Below, in pieces: positions 15,755-24,915 of a stretch of DNA of 35,406 bases. Each line of letters begins with the position of its first letter. Position 1 is the stretch's first letter. Where the stretch lies: contig JANXCY010000020.1 in NCBI GenBank assembly GCA_025060135.1, positions 1 to 35,406 of the forward strand. Reading direction: 5' to 3'. A model generated the notes under the pieces. It saw only the letters and a list, made by a program, of their open reading frames with translations. It did not search any database and was not told the origin of the DNA. Made by a program: the position numbers and the translations under genes. The stretch is from Anaerolineae bacterium. GTDB taxonomy: Bacteria > Chloroflexota > Anaerolineae > B4-G1 > DUEL01.

Positions 15755-16786
15755 CTACGGCACCAGCACAATCTTGCCGAATTGTTCTCCTCGCTCCATC
15801 CGTTCAAAAGCCCGTTTCCCTTCGGAAAGGGGCATCACCCGGTCCACCACCGGCTTCAGTTTCCCGGCCCAGACCAGGGCCATCACGTCCCGGAAGTCCT
15901 GATGGCTTCCCATAGTGGAGCCGATGAGGCTGATTTGCTTGCCGAAGATGAAGCGGATGTCTATCTGGGCATCCGGACCGGAGGTATTGCCGACGATGAC
16001 AATACGGCCTCCTCGGGCCACGGCCCGCATGCTCTGCGCCAGGGTCGCCCGCCCGACGTTATCCACCACCACATCCACGCCCCGGCGGTCGGTCAGTTTG
16101 TAGAGGGTCTTCGGCCAGTCCGGGTCCTCCCGATAGTTGAGGACCACATCGGCGCCCAGTTCCTTTGCTCGGGCCATCTTCTCTTCGGTGGAGGTGAGGG
16201 CGTAGACAGTGGCGCCGGCCAGTTTGGCGATCTGGATGGCCATGGAGTTGACCCCGCCGCCTGCGCCAATGATGAGCACCGATTCGCCCGCGCGCAGGCA
16301 GGCCCGGTGAATGAGCATCCGCCAGGCTGTGAGGGAGACCAGGATCGGCGCGGCCGCCTGGGGGAAATCCCAACCGTCCGGGATGGCCATCAGGTTGCTC
16401 GCAGGGACAGCCACGTATTCCGCCTGTCCACCCCGAACCTGCTCTCCCAGGATGACGTACCCGGGGCTGACGGAGTCCTCTCCCCGGCGGGTGTACTCAT
16501 CCTCGGCGGTGGAGATGCCCGGGTCCACCACCACTCGCTGGCCGACTTTCCAGCCGGAGACGCCCTCGCCCATCGCGACGATTTCCCCGGCCACATCGGC
16601 GCCGCACCAGTGGGGCATTGGGAGTTTCAGCCCCGGCCAGCCCCGACGCACCCAGATATCCAGGTGGTTAAGAGCACAGGCGCGCACCCGGACCAGCACC
16701 TGCCCCGGCCCCGGCTGGGGATCAGGCACATCTTCGTACCGCAGGACGTCCAGTTCGCCGTGTTCGTGGAAGCAAAGCGCTTTCAT
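15755..16786 (-). CDS. MDR-family alcohol dehydrogenase/quinone oxidoreductase-like protein
   Basis: A 343-residue medium-chain dehydrogenase/reductase. The GroES-like N-terminal domain (ALNHLDIWVRRGWPGLKLPMPHWCGADVAG) is followed by an NAD(P)-binding Rossmann domain (LIIGAGGGVNSMAIQIAKLAG). The canonical zinc-ADH cysteine at the start of the catalytic motif is absent. In the lobe that normally binds structural zinc the four cysteines are missing: the segment reads ISTAEDEYTRRGEDSV. It is therefore better called a zinc-poor, quinone oxidoreductase-like MDR enzyme despite resemblance to zinc-binding homologues. The ATG at 16786 has GGAGG six bases upstream. The substrate is unknown. It lies 216 bases downstream of scpA. 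Confidence 0.82.
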   Translation of the reverse strand: MKALCFHEHGELDVLRYEDVPDPQPGPGQVLVRVRACALNHLDIWVRRGWPGLKLPMPHWCGADVAGEIVAMGEGVSGWKVGQRVVVDPGISTAEDEYTRRGEDSVSPGYVILGEQVRGGQAEYVAVPASNLMAIPDGWDFPQAAAPILVSLTAWRMLIHRACLRAGESVLIIGAGGGVNSMAIQIAKLAGATVYALTSTEEKMARAKELGADVVLNYREDPDWPKTLYKLTDRRGVDVVVDNVGRATLAQSMRAVARGGRIVIVGNTSGPDAQIDIRFIFGKQISLIGSTMGSHQDFRDVMALVWAGKLKPVVDRVMPLSEGKRAFERMERGEQFGKIVLVP

Positions 16787-17002
16787 ACCGTCCTCCGCTG
16801 AAGAGAAGAATCCGGGAATGGGGGAAACCTCAGCCCATCGTTCAGAAAACTGGACCCGCAGGCAGGCGCTCTTTTGCCAGGGGCCCGGGCGGCCTCTGGC
16901 TGTCCGGTCGTCCCCAGCGCGCAGGCCAGCGCCCTGGGGATTTCCGCCTCCAGCGGCTGGATGGCTGCTGCCCACCCCGGAGAGGAGAGAACCTCAGTGC
17001 TG

Positions 17003-17737
17003 TTAACCGGAACTGTCCCGTTCAAAGCGACCGATGAAAATCGGGCCGAACAGCCCTTCCTGCCAGACCCGGACCCGTTCCTGTTTGATTAACTCCAAGA
17101 CGGCCAGGAAGGTGATGATGATTTCCGTCCGTCCCGTGAGTTCAGCCAGCAGGTCCTGGAAGCAGAGACGGCCCACCTGGGCGAGCCGCTCCTGAATCCA
17201 GGCCATCTGTTCGGCCACCGTGATTTGGGGCAGGGCAATGAGTGTTTCCGCCGCCGGGGTCGGATAGGCCCGCAGCGCTTCCTGTGCGGCTCGCAGGAGG
17301 TCCTCCAGGGTAACTCCAGCGAGGGCAGCGGAGGGATCGGCGGGAAGACGAAGGCTATCGGACGAGGGAACCCGTACGTAGGCCCGCCAGCCCCGTTCCT
17401 CCAGCCGCGCCAGTTCTCCCGCCAGAGCCCGGTATGCCCGATACGTCTCCAGTTGCCGGATCAGGTCGGCTGCGACCTCGTCTTCCTCCCCGCTCCTGGA
17501 ACGGTATCCGGGCAACAGGACCCGACTTTTGATGAGCAGGAGTTTCGCCGCCACCACCAGGAAGGCCGCCAGGTCGGCCAGCGACCGACCCATCTGTTCC
17601 ACGATGGCCAGGTACTGGTCCGTCACCTGGGCCAGTGAGATGGCGGTAATCTCCAGTTCCTCCCGCTCAATCAACTGAAGCAGGAGGTCCAGCGGTCCCT
17701 CAAATACCGGCAGCCGGATGGGGTAGCACCGAATCAC
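17003..17737 (-). CDS. scpA: Segregation and condensation protein A
   Basis: A 244-residue kleisin that bridges SMC heads in the bacterial condensin complex, which compacts and segregates the chromosome. The hallmark N-terminus FEGPLDLLLQLIEREELEI and the helix ADLAAFLVVAAKLLLIKSRVLLP are present. The C-terminal winged-helix region (ELTGRTEIIITFLAVLELIKQERVRVWQ) is also present. Start is GTG at 17737, only 12 bases after the preceding gene. It appears to end an Ldh2-desulfhydrase-scpA transcription unit. The usual partner scpB does not follow it, which is unusual. The 216 bases downstream show no clear gene. Confidence 0.93.
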   Translation of the reverse strand: MIRCYPIRLPVFEGPLDLLLQLIEREELEITAISLAQVTDQYLAIVEQMGRSLADLAAFLVVAAKLLLIKSRVLLPGYRSRSGEEDEVAADLIRQLETYRAYRALAGELARLEERGWRAYVRVPSSDSLRLPADPSAALAGVTLEDLLRAAQEALRAYPTPAAETLIALPQITVAEQMAWIQERLAQVGRLCFQDLLAELTGRTEIIITFLAVLELIKQERVRVWQEGLFGPIFIGRFERDSSG

Positions 17738-17749
17738 GGATCCCCGGTC

Positions 17750-18724
17750 CTACTCCAGAGTGGGATAGGCGAAGAGGCCGGCGACCCCACCGGTGTGCCA
17801 GAAGAGCACCCGTTCCTGGGGAGAGAACACGCCCCGCCGGATCAGGTCCATCAGGCCGCCGAAGGCCCGCCCGGTGTAGACGGGGTCCAGGAGCAACCCT
17901 TCGGTGCGGGCCAGCAGGCGGATGGCCTCCCGCTCCCGGTCGCCGATGACGCCGTATCCGCCGCCCAAGTAGCCGTCCTCCACGACGAAGTCCTCCAGAG
18001 TGAACGCCAGGGGCAGGCTCAGGTAGTCGGCGGTGGCATTGGCCAGTTCGGCCATCCGCTGACGCAGGGCGTCGGCGGGCAGGTCCACGCTGACCCCCAG
18101 GATGCGGCCCGGGTAGCCCAGGGCCCGGGCCGCCACAGCCAGCCCGGCCTGGGTGCCGCCGCTGGAGGAGGCCAGGACGATATAGTCAAAGGAAAGTCCC
18201 TCCCGGGCTGCCTGGGCCAACAGTTCTTCCATTGCAGCCACGTAGCCGCAGACGCCCACGGGGTTGCTCCCACCGTAGGGGACAACGTAGGGACGGCGGC
18301 CCCGGGCTCGCAGCGACGCGGCCACCTCCTCCATGCGCTCCGCGAGGGGCGCGTCTTCCGCCCAGAGGATTTCCGCGCCCAGGAGTCCGTCCAGGAGAAG
18401 GTTGCCCTGGGCCTGGGCCGGAGGATGGCCGCGCAGGACCAAGGTGCAGGCCAGGCCGAAGCGGGCGGCGGCCGCCGCCGTCTGACGGGCGTGGTTGGAC
18501 TGGGCCGCCCCGCAGGTAACCAGCGTGTCGGCCCTCTGGGCCAGCGCCTCGGCCACCAGAAATTCCAGTTTCCGGGCCTTGTTCCCGCCGGTCGCCAGGC
18601 CGGTCTGGTCGTCTCGCTTCACCCACAGTTGGGGGCCACGCAGCAGGGCTGTCAGCCGGGGCAACGGCTCCAGCGGGGTCGGGAGATGAGCGATGGAAAC
18701 TCTGGGACGTCGGTCGGTGAGCAT
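17750..18724 (-). CDS. D-cysteine desulfhydrase / L-cysteate sulfo-lyase family PLP enzyme
   Basis: A 324-residue fold-type II PLP enzyme of the ACC deaminase/D-cysteine desulfhydrase/CuyA group. The N-terminal HLPTPLEPLPRLT and the PLP lysine K49 in TGGNKARKLE are diagnostic, with QSNHARQTA carrying the family's catalytic serine region. The C-terminal LARTEGLLLDPVYTGRAFGGL and FWHTGGVAGLF are also present. Members release sulfide from D-cysteine, or sulfite from L-cysteate, giving pyruvate and ammonia; sequence alone does not separate these. ACC deaminase is less likely. It starts nine bases after the Ldh2-family gene and lies 12 bases before scpA, so the three are probably one operon. No clear Shine-Dalgarno precedes the ATG. 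Confidence 0.85.
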   Translation of the reverse strand: MLTDRRPRVSIAHLPTPLEPLPRLTALLRGPQLWVKRDDQTGLATGGNKARKLEFLVAEALAQRADTLVTCGAAQSNHARQTAAAAARFGLACTLVLRGHPPAQAQGNLLLDGLLGAEILWAEDAPLAERMEEVAASLRARGRRPYVVPYGGSNPVGVCGYVAAMEELLAQAAREGLSFDYIVLASSSGGTQAGLAVAARALGYPGRILGVSVDLPADALRQRMAELANATADYLSLPLAFTLEDFVVEDGYLGGGYGVIGDREREAIRLLARTEGLLLDPVYTGRAFGGLMDLIRRGVFSPQERVLFWHTGGVAGLFAYPTLE

Positions 18725-18733
18725 AGCACAGGG

Positions 18734-19834
18734 TCAGAAATGGGCTTCGTAGCCAGTGATGCCCAGTTCGTCCCGCATCATCTGCAGTTCTCGCATCAGG
18801 TTGGGGTTGACCGGGACGCCCTGGGCCCGAATCCGCTCTTCGGCCTCGTATTCTTTTTCTCCGGCCACGTAGATGCGCTCCCGGCCCGGTTCTTTGCGCG
18901 CGTTTCGCAGGTCGCGCATGATCTGCCCCGTGATACGCCGGGCCATGTCCAGTGGGACAAAGTGTTCAATATCTATGGCCAGGAAGAAATGGCCCAGCAT
19001 GTAAGGGCGACGGGCGCCGTCGGGGGCGTATCCCAGCAGGTCTTTCAGGAACGCGCCGCCCGAGAGGGCGGCGGAGAGAATCTCCACCATTGTCGCCAGG
19101 CCGTAGCCCTTGTGGCCACCCAGTTCCTCTCCGGCCCCTCCCAGGGGCAGGAAGGCCGCCGTCCCCCGGTCCAGGTCCTGGAGGATACGGATCGGGTCAG
19201 TGATGGGGCGGCCCTCAGGGTCTATCAGCCATCCTTCCGGTACGGGTTGCTCCGCGCGGGCAGCGACCTCTATTTTGCCCCGCTGGGTGATGGACGTCGC
19301 CGCGTCAAAGCAGAAGGGGAAGGGCATGTCGCTGGGCGCGGCGAACGCGATGGGATTCGTCCCCAGCATTGGCTCGGTACTGAAGGTCGGCGCGATGGCG
19401 GGACGGGCATTGGTGACCACAAAGCCCATCATGCCTTCGTCAGCCGCCATCCGCGCGTAGTACCCGGCGATGCCGAAGTGGGTGGAGTTGCGCACAGCCA
19501 CGGCACCCAGACCATACCGCCGAGCCTTTTCCATCGCCATCCGCATGGAGCGGTATGCGACCACGTGTCCCATACCGTGATGGCCGTCCACCACCGCCGT
19601 TGTCTCCGTCTCCCGGACAGTCTCCATGTGGGTCCGGGTGGACTGGACCCCGGCCCGGATGCGGTCGTAGTAGTACTTGAGACGGCCCACGCCATGGGAT
19701 TCAATCCCCCACAGATCGGCAGCGACAAGGACATCAGTAACGATGCGGGCATCCTCCGGCGGCACGCCCAGCGCCTCAAAGACCTGACGCATAAAGGACG
19801 CGATCACGTCTACGGGGATATAGTGGATGTCCAT
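18734..19834 (-). CDS. Malate/L-lactate/sulfolactate dehydrogenase family (Ldh2)
   Basis: A 366-residue NAD(P)-dependent 2-hydroxyacid dehydrogenase of the Ldh2 family, which is unrelated to classic Rossmann-fold LDH. Signature stretches are GIESHGVGRL (residues 43-52), AVRNSTHFGIAGYY (about 112-125), MLGTNPIAFAAP and GGHKGYGLATMVEIL. Family members oxidise malate, lactate, ureidoglycolate or (R)-sulfolactate (ComC); the exact substrate cannot be read. ATG 19834 (MDIHYIP) is preferred over the upstream in-frame start because GGAAGA lies close upstream. The next gene, nine bases on, is a desulfhydrase/cysteate lyase-family enzyme, which makes a sulfur-containing hydroxyacid worth testing. Confidence 0.87.
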   Translation of the reverse strand: MDIHYIPVDVIASFMRQVFEALGVPPEDARIVTDVLVAADLWGIESHGVGRLKYYYDRIRAGVQSTRTHMETVRETETTAVVDGHHGMGHVVAYRSMRMAMEKARRYGLGAVAVRNSTHFGIAGYYARMAADEGMMGFVVTNARPAIAPTFSTEPMLGTNPIAFAAPSDMPFPFCFDAATSITQRGKIEVAARAEQPVPEGWLIDPEGRPITDPIRILQDLDRGTAAFLPLGGAGEELGGHKGYGLATMVEILSAALSGGAFLKDLLGYAPDGARRPYMLGHFFLAIDIEHFVPLDMARRITGQIMRDLRNARKEPGRERIYVAGEKEYEAEERIRAQGVPVNPNLMRELQMMRDELGITGYEAHF

Positions 19835-19998
19835 ATGATCTTCCCAATAGGTGCTCAACAATGGTTCCCAGACTGGAGGCCTGCGCTACGTTCTCCAAAT
19901 TCCGAATACGAGCGGTGTGGGGTGGTAAGCCTGTATCCAGCAGGCCAGGCGGCCAGCGCTCCAGGGTAACTACGCAAGTCCTGTAAGATGAATTTGCG

Positions 19999-21510
19999 CT
20001 ACTCCACCCACCCGAAGGTGCGCTCCACAGCCTTCCGCCATCCCCGGTAGAGCCGCTCGCGGGTCTCGGGGTCCATCTGGGGCTCCCACACTTTGTCCAC
20101 TGCCCAGTTCCGACGCAGGTCGTCCAGGCCGGACCAGAAGCCGACGGCCAGGCCAGCGGCATAGGCCGCACCCAGGGAAGTGGTTTCGGCGACGACAGGA
20201 CGGATAACCGGCACACCCAGGATGTCGGCCTGGAACTGCATCAGTAGTTCATTGAAGACCATGCCCCCATCTACTTTCAGGGCTGTGAGGCGCACGCCGG
20301 AGTCCTTCTCCATCGCGTCCAGCACCTCGCGAGTCTGGTAGGCGGTGGCTTCCAGCGCGGCCCGGCAGATGTGAGCCTTGGTGATGTAGCGGGTCAAGCC
20401 GACGATGACGCCCCGGGCGTCCAGCCGCCAGTAGGGAGCAAAGAGGCCGGAGAAGGCGGGGACGAAGTAGATGCCGCCGCTATCGGGCACGGAGCGGGCG
20501 TAGTCTTCAATGTGTTTGGAAAAGTCAAAGAAGCGGAGGTTATCCCGCAGCCACTGGACGAGGGCCCCCGTGATGGCGATGGAGCCTTCCAGGCAGTAGA
20601 CGGCAGGTGCATCGCCGAACTGGTAGCCCAGGGTGGTCAGCAGGCCGCTCTTGCTGGGGACGGGGGTGGTACCGGTGTTAAGGAGCATAAAGCAGCCGGT
20701 GCCGTAGGTATTCTTGGCCTCGCCAGGGTTGAAAGAAGTCTGGCCTACCAGCGCGGCCTGCTGGTCGCCCAGGTCGCCGCAGACGGGGATGGAAATACCA
20801 AACGGCCCGTCCTTCGGCGTGTAGCCGTAAATCTTGGGGTCGCTGGAGGGGCGGATCTCCGGCAACATCGGGCGCGGGATGCCCAGGACCTCCAGAATCT
20901 CCGGGTCCCAGTCCAGGGTTTCCAGGTTCATTAGCATCGTGCGGCTGGCATTGGAGACGTCGGTTACGTGGGCGCCGCCCTCGGGGCCACCCGTCAACCA
21001 CCAGATGACCCAGGTATCTATGGTGCCGAAGAGGGCATCCCCCCGCTCCGCTGCCGCCCGGACGCCGGGGACGTTATCCAGAATCCACTGGATCTTGGGG
21101 CCGGAGAAGTAGGTGGCCAGCGGCAGACCGGTCTTGGGACGGAAGCGGTCCTGTCCGCCTTCCCGGGCCAGTTCTTCGCAGATGTCTTTGGTCCGGGTGC
21201 ACTGCCAGACAATGGCATTGTAGTAGGGCTTGCCGGTCTTCTTATCCCAGACGACGGTGGTCTCCCGCTGATTGGTAACCCCGATGGCCGCGATTTCGTT
21301 CGGGTCTATCCCGTTCTTCTGGAGGGCGACCCGAATCACCTGCTGGGTCCGCTCCCAGATCTCCATCGGGTTATGCTCCACCCAGCCAGGCTGGGGGTAG
21401 ATTTGCTCATGTTCCAATTGATGAAGGCTCACCACCCGGCCCGAATGGTCAAAGACCATAAAGCGGGTGCTGGTGGTGCCCTGATCTACTGCGGCGATGT
21501 ATCGGGCCAT
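19999..21510 (-). CDS. glpK: Glycerol kinase
   Basis: A 503-residue FGGY-family kinase that phosphorylates glycerol with ATP to glycerol 3-phosphate. The N-terminus [21 protein letters not shown] is the first ATP-binding segment. [20 protein letters not shown] and AIVWQCTRT follow, then the FGGY signature region [17 protein letters not shown]. The second lobe has [21 protein letters not shown] and [18 protein letters not shown]. Length is normal. ATG 21510 has CAGGAG upstream; the open frame extends 26 codons further without support. No glpF or glpD is adjacent in the window. It lies 164 bases upstream of the Ldh2 operon on the same strand. Confidence 0.97.
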   Translation of the reverse strand: MARYIAAVDQGTTSTRFMVFDHSGRVVSLHQLEHEQIYPQPGWVEHNPMEIWERTQQVIRVALQKNGIDPNEIAAIGVTNQRETTVVWDKKTGKPYYNAIVWQCTRTKDICEELAREGGQDRFRPKTGLPLATYFSGPKIQWILDNVPGVRAAAERGDALFGTIDTWVIWWLTGGPEGGAHVTDVSNASRTMLMNLETLDWDPEILEVLGIPRPMLPEIRPSSDPKIYGYTPKDGPFGISIPVCGDLGDQQAALVGQTSFNPGEAKNTYGTGCFMLLNTGTTPVPSKSGLLTTLGYQFGDAPAVYCLEGSIAITGALVQWLRDNLRFFDFSKHIEDYARSVPDSGGIYFVPAFSGLFAPYWRLDARGVIVGLTRYITKAHICRAALEATAYQTREVLDAMEKDSGVRLTALKVDGGMVFNELLMQFQADILGVPVIRPVVAETTSLGAAYAAGLAVGFWSGLDDLRRNWAVDKVWEPQMDPETRERLYRGWRKAVERTFGWVE

Positions 21511-21638
21511 CGATTCTCGCTCCTGGAAAACGATGCCGTTAGGCCACTGGACACGAGGGGGATGCGCACCGCGCGCTCGTCTTTTCACGAGAAGAGAACA
21601 GGGAAGATTGTCTCTGCTCGCCTGCGGCGTTCGCCGGG

Positions 21639-22010
21639 TCAGAGCATCCGTTCCAGGTCTTCCGCTGCGCGGCGCATTTCCAGGAAGACCAGTCCCAGTT
21701 TGGCAGTGGAGCGGGCCATAACGGTGAGTACCGCGTCGCTGCCGACAGCGGCCAGAAGGACGTACCCGCCGGCCCCTTTGACGTAGACCTGGTCCAGCCC
21801 ACCCCGACCCAGTTCTCCGGCGATGCGCTCACCCAGGGAGAGCATCGCGGCCGACATGGCCGACACCCGGTCGTCCTCCACACCGGCAGGAAGGGCCGAG
21901 GCGATGGTCAGGCCATCCACGCTGACCAGCGCCGACGCCTCCACATCCGGAGTCTGGCGTTGCAGTTCCCGTAACCGCTCCACCAGTTTCTCGGCCCGCG
22001 CTTCTGGCAT
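21639..22010 (-). CDS. Roadblock/LC7-domain protein
   Basis: A 123-residue single-domain protein with the roadblock/longin-like fold pattern. It has an N-terminal helix ([20 protein letters not shown]), then [15 protein letters not shown], a helix with [18 protein letters not shown], and strands [25 protein letters not shown], then a last helix. Such proteins often regulate small Ras-like GTPases (as MglB does for MglA) in polarity or signalling. No GTPase gene lies beside it in the window, so its partner is unknown. ATG 22010 has GGGGGTGGGG directly upstream. It appears to be monocistronic. Confidence 0.85.
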   Translation of the reverse strand: MPEARAEKLVERLRELQRQTPDVEASALVSVDGLTIASALPAGVEDDRVSAMSAAMLSLGERIAGELGRGGLDQVYVKGAGGYVLLAAVGSDAVLTVMARSTAKLGLVFLEMRRAAEDLERML

Positions 22011-22133
22011 ATCCCCACCCCCGGAAAGAGTAGAGCATGTTCGTGGCAGCGGTTCATCCAGTAACGCTGGCGAAAGCGATGGTATATCCTAACCGCTGCT
22101 GCAATGAAAATTTTCTTTTTCTTCCAGACTATA

Positions 22134-24050
22134 TCACGGAATATGGGGGATGTCAACAGTTACGATGTCCAGTTCCAGGGCATCTCCGGCCGGAGTGCCG
22201 TCCTGGACAATGGGCAGTCGCTCCCCGGTATCGGTCCGGTACATTCCCGCCACCAGCCGGTACCGGCCCGGGGGCAGTTCGGGCGGCAGGTACACCCCGT
22301 GCCGATCGGTTACCCGCTCTCCGACCGACCAGATAAAGGTCGGGGAGAGGTCGCCCCGGGGCTCGGCGTCGTTCTGCGCGACCAGGCGTCCCGCCGCATC
22401 CAGCAGGTGCAGGAAGACCTTGTACCGTCCCGGTGGCGCGGTGGCTTCCCAGAAGAGGGTAACCGGCAGCACGTCCCCGGGCGCGAAGGGTCCTGCTCCA
22501 ACAGTGTAGCCGTGTAGGAGGATTTCCGGACCGAAATGGGCGCGAACGGCGACCCAGGGCTCCGCCGGCAACGGGCCCAGGCCGTAGAGGGCCAACCGCA
22601 CCCGTCCGTACCAGCGGCTCCAGGCCGGATAGGCCCCGTCCGCCAAGAGGTTCTCCATCCGGCGCTCCGGGTCCGCTTCCCGATCTCCCCAATAGAGGAC
22701 AAAGAGCCGTTGGTGGGAAGAGAGGATTGGCGCCAGCCACTCCGCCATCCGTTCCGGCGTTGGGTGGTACGGAGCCGGGTAAAGGGGCAGGTCGCCCTGA
22801 TAGTAGTAGGTGAAAACTTCCCACTGATTCGGGGCGTTGAGGAGGACGCCGTCCCCAGGCCGGCCCAGGGCTTCTATATCGGCGGCGATTTGACGATAGT
22901 TATCCCGCGCGTAGGTAGGGTTGAAATAGAGGTTACGCAGGGAAGGGAGAAGAGCCGCACCCATCAGGGCATACAGAGCACCGAGAATGAGGGAGAGCAG
23001 CGGACGGGGAAGACGAAAGGGCCAGACCAGGCGATGGATTCCTGCGGCCAGGAGGATGTGAAAGGCTGGCAGGACTGCCAGCAAGAACTTGAGGTAAGCC
23101 GGTTTGTAGAGGTCAAAGGCAAAGATGAGGGCCAGGGGCACGAGTAGCCAAAGGGCCAGAGTCGCTCCGGCGAGGGCAGCATTCCGGCGAGGCCACAGGC
23201 TCAGGGCCAGGAGGACCCCGGCGCCTATCAGGACCGGACAGGCTGGCTCTGTCTCCAGGGTGATGCCCACCGTCAGCGCGCGGAAAATGTCCAGCAATGC
23301 CGCTCCCAGGGTGTACCCCCGACCGGCGGAAGGCCAGCCGGTCGCCCGGAGCGCAGCAGGCAGCCAGGGCAGGTAGAGGAGCCCTACCAGCATCTGGAGG
23401 ACAATCCACGTCCGCAGGGAGAGACCGGGGCGCTCATCCTGTTCCTCGCGGCACCGCCGCCGCAGTCCACTGGGTATTCGGACTCCGAAGACGAGCAAGT
23501 TATGGGCGACCAGAAGGAAGGGAAAGGAGTAATGGGTATAGAGGCCGGCAGCGGCAACCAGGGCGTAAAGGAGAGCGGTCGCCCGGCGGGGGCGGTGGAG
23601 AAGGCTCCAGAGGAGGTCAGTGGCGGCGACGGCGATCAGGCCCAACAGGCCATACATCCGCGCTTCCTGGGAGTAATAGACGGCCAGGGGGGAAAGGGCC
23701 GCCAGGAGCGCGGCGCCGGCTCCCACCCCGGCTCCCAGCATCCGCTGCCCCAACCGTCCGGTCAGCGCGACCGCCAGCAGGCCAATAAAGACGGAAAGAG
23801 TCCGGACGGCGAATTCCCTATCCCCCGTGGGGATGCGCCAGAAATGGAGCAGCAGGTAATAGCCTGGAGGGTGGATGTCCCCTGCCGCCGCCGCAATGAC
23901 CAGGGGGATAGGACGCTGAGCCGCCCGGATTGCGTTCCCCTCGTCGTTCCAGAAGGACTGGGCATCCAGCCGGTAGAAGCGCAGCGCGGCAGCCAGAAGG
24001 AGGATCAGGAGCAGCGTCGGGAGAACAACCCCGCGCGGTTTTGCGTTCAT
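22134..24050 (-). CDS. GT39-type membrane glycosyltransferase with C-terminal beta domain
   Basis: A 638-residue polytopic membrane protein related to ArnT/PMT-type lipid-linked sugar transferases. After the first membrane helix it has the acidic FWNDEGNAIRAAQ motif (D36, E37), then DIHPPGYYLLLHFW and YYSQEARMYGLLGL. About ten hydrophobic segments follow, up to about residue 400. An external domain (NYRQIAADIEALGRPGDGVLL) follows, and the last ~110 residues form a separate beta-rich domain (FAPGDVLPVTLFWEA, LPPGRYRLVAGMYRTDTGERL). This architecture is common in Chloroflexota to my knowledge. ATG 24050 lies ten bases after the UPF0173 gene with no clear Shine-Dalgarno, suggesting coupling. Donor and acceptor are unknown. 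Confidence 0.85.
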   Translation of the reverse strand: MNAKPRGVVLPTLLLILLLAAALRFYRLDAQSFWNDEGNAIRAAQRPIPLVIAAAAGDIHPPGYYLLLHFWRIPTGDREFAVRTLSVFIGLLAVALTGRLGQRMLGAGVGAGAALLAALSPLAVYYSQEARMYGLLGLIAVAATDLLWSLLHRPRRATALLYALVAAAGLYTHYSFPFLLVAHNLLVFGVRIPSGLRRRCREEQDERPGLSLRTWIVLQMLVGLLYLPWLPAALRATGWPSAGRGYTLGAALLDIFRALTVGITLETEPACPVLIGAGVLLALSLWPRRNAALAGATLALWLLVPLALIFAFDLYKPAYLKFLLAVLPAFHILLAAGIHRLVWPFRLPRPLLSLILGALYALMGAALLPSLRNLYFNPTYARDNYRQIAADIEALGRPGDGVLLNAPNQWEVFTYYYQGDLPLYPAPYHPTPERMAEWLAPILSSHQRLFVLYWGDREADPERRMENLLADGAYPAWSRWYGRVRLALYGLGPLPAEPWVAVRAHFGPEILLHGYTVGAGPFAPGDVLPVTLFWEATAPPGRYKVFLHLLDAAGRLVAQNDAEPRGDLSPTFIWSVGERVTDRHGVYLPPELPPGRYRLVAGMYRTDTGERLPIVQDGTPAGDALELDIVTVDIPHIP

Positions 24051-24060
24051 CCGCTGCCGG

Positions 24061-24744
24061 CTACAGGGTGATGCTTTCCCCCGGCCGGAGTACCACCGGC
24101 TCGGCGGAGGTCTCCGCGCGCACCCGTTCGGCCCAGGCATTGGGGTCCTGGCGGATGATGTCAAAGGTGTCGTAGTGGATCGGGATCACTTTGCGCGGCA
24201 TCAGCAATTTCACCGCCCGCAGCGCGTCGTCCGGGCCCATAGTGAAGTTATCGCCGATGGGCAGAACCGCCAGGTCTACGCCTTCCTCGCCGATGAGTTT
24301 CATGTCGTAGAAGAGGCCGGTGTCGCAGGCCAGATAGATATGAGGGCCCTCCGCCGTCCGGATAAAGAATCCGCAGGGGCTGCCGCCGTAGGCGCCATCG
24401 GGGAGAGCAGAGCCATGATGGGCGATGGTCAGTTTCAGGTATCCGAAGGGATAGGGAAAGCCGCCGCCGATGTGGTGAGGATGGACATGGGGATGCCCCC
24501 GGGCCTGGAACCAGTTGCAGATTTCAAAGTTGCTGATGACGAGGGCCCCGGTGCGGCGGGCGATCTCCAGCGCATCTCCGACGTGGTCGCCGTGGCCATG
24601 GGAGACCAGGATATAGTCGGGTCGGAGAGCATCCGGAGACGCAGCCGCCAAGGGATTGCCCTTAAGGAAAGGGTCCACCAGCAAGTGGTGGGGCCCGATC
24701 TCTATTCCGATGCATGCGTGGCCGTACCAGGTAACTCTGACCAT
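24061..24744 (-). CDS. UPF0173 metal-dependent hydrolase (metallo-beta-lactamase fold)
   Basis: A 227-residue protein of the UPF0173 group of the metallo-beta-lactamase superfamily. The metal site HGHGDHVGD (H49, H51, D53, H54) is intact. Later ligands are in TIAHHGSALPDG, YLACDTGLFYDM and PIHYDTFDIIRQDP, the last a family signature. Members are presumed hydrolases without a well-established substrate. ATG 24744 has GGGAGGT at ideal spacing. It lies 171 bases downstream of pyrG and directly upstream of the GT39 gene. Confidence 0.93.
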   Translation of the reverse strand: MVRVTWYGHACIGIEIGPHHLLVDPFLKGNPLAAASPDALRPDYILVSHGHGDHVGDALEIARRTGALVISNFEICNWFQARGHPHVHPHHIGGGFPYPFGYLKLTIAHHGSALPDGAYGGSPCGFFIRTAEGPHIYLACDTGLFYDMKLIGEEGVDLAVLPIGDNFTMGPDDALRAVKLLMPRKVIPIHYDTFDIIRQDPNAWAERVRAETSAEPVVLRPGESITL

Positions 24745-24915
24745 AGTACCTCCCTGAGCAAGGGCTCTTCTGGATAGGCGATGGAAGACCGCTGGGAAAC
24801 CCGAACACAGCGCAGGCGGTGAATCCTGAATCGGAGGATTCTGCGGCCTACGCTACAAAATTGCCCAACTCCCGACCGGATCGCGGTGTGAGGGCCGGGC
24901 TGCTGTAACGACAAT

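Noticed and set aside
16783-17025. Small minus-strand ORF between scpA and the MDR dehydrogenase, considered as an scpB remnant
   Set aside because: It overlaps both neighbours, has no ribosome binding site, and shows no recognisable ScpB features.
17795-19969. 724-residue plus-strand open frame opposite the desulfhydrase/Ldh2 genes
   Set aside because: Shadow of two well-supported minus-strand genes; no family motifs.
24821-24841. Hairpin GAATCCT/AGGATTC downstream of pyrG as a terminator
   Set aside because: Only a 7-base stem and no T tract on the minus strand.
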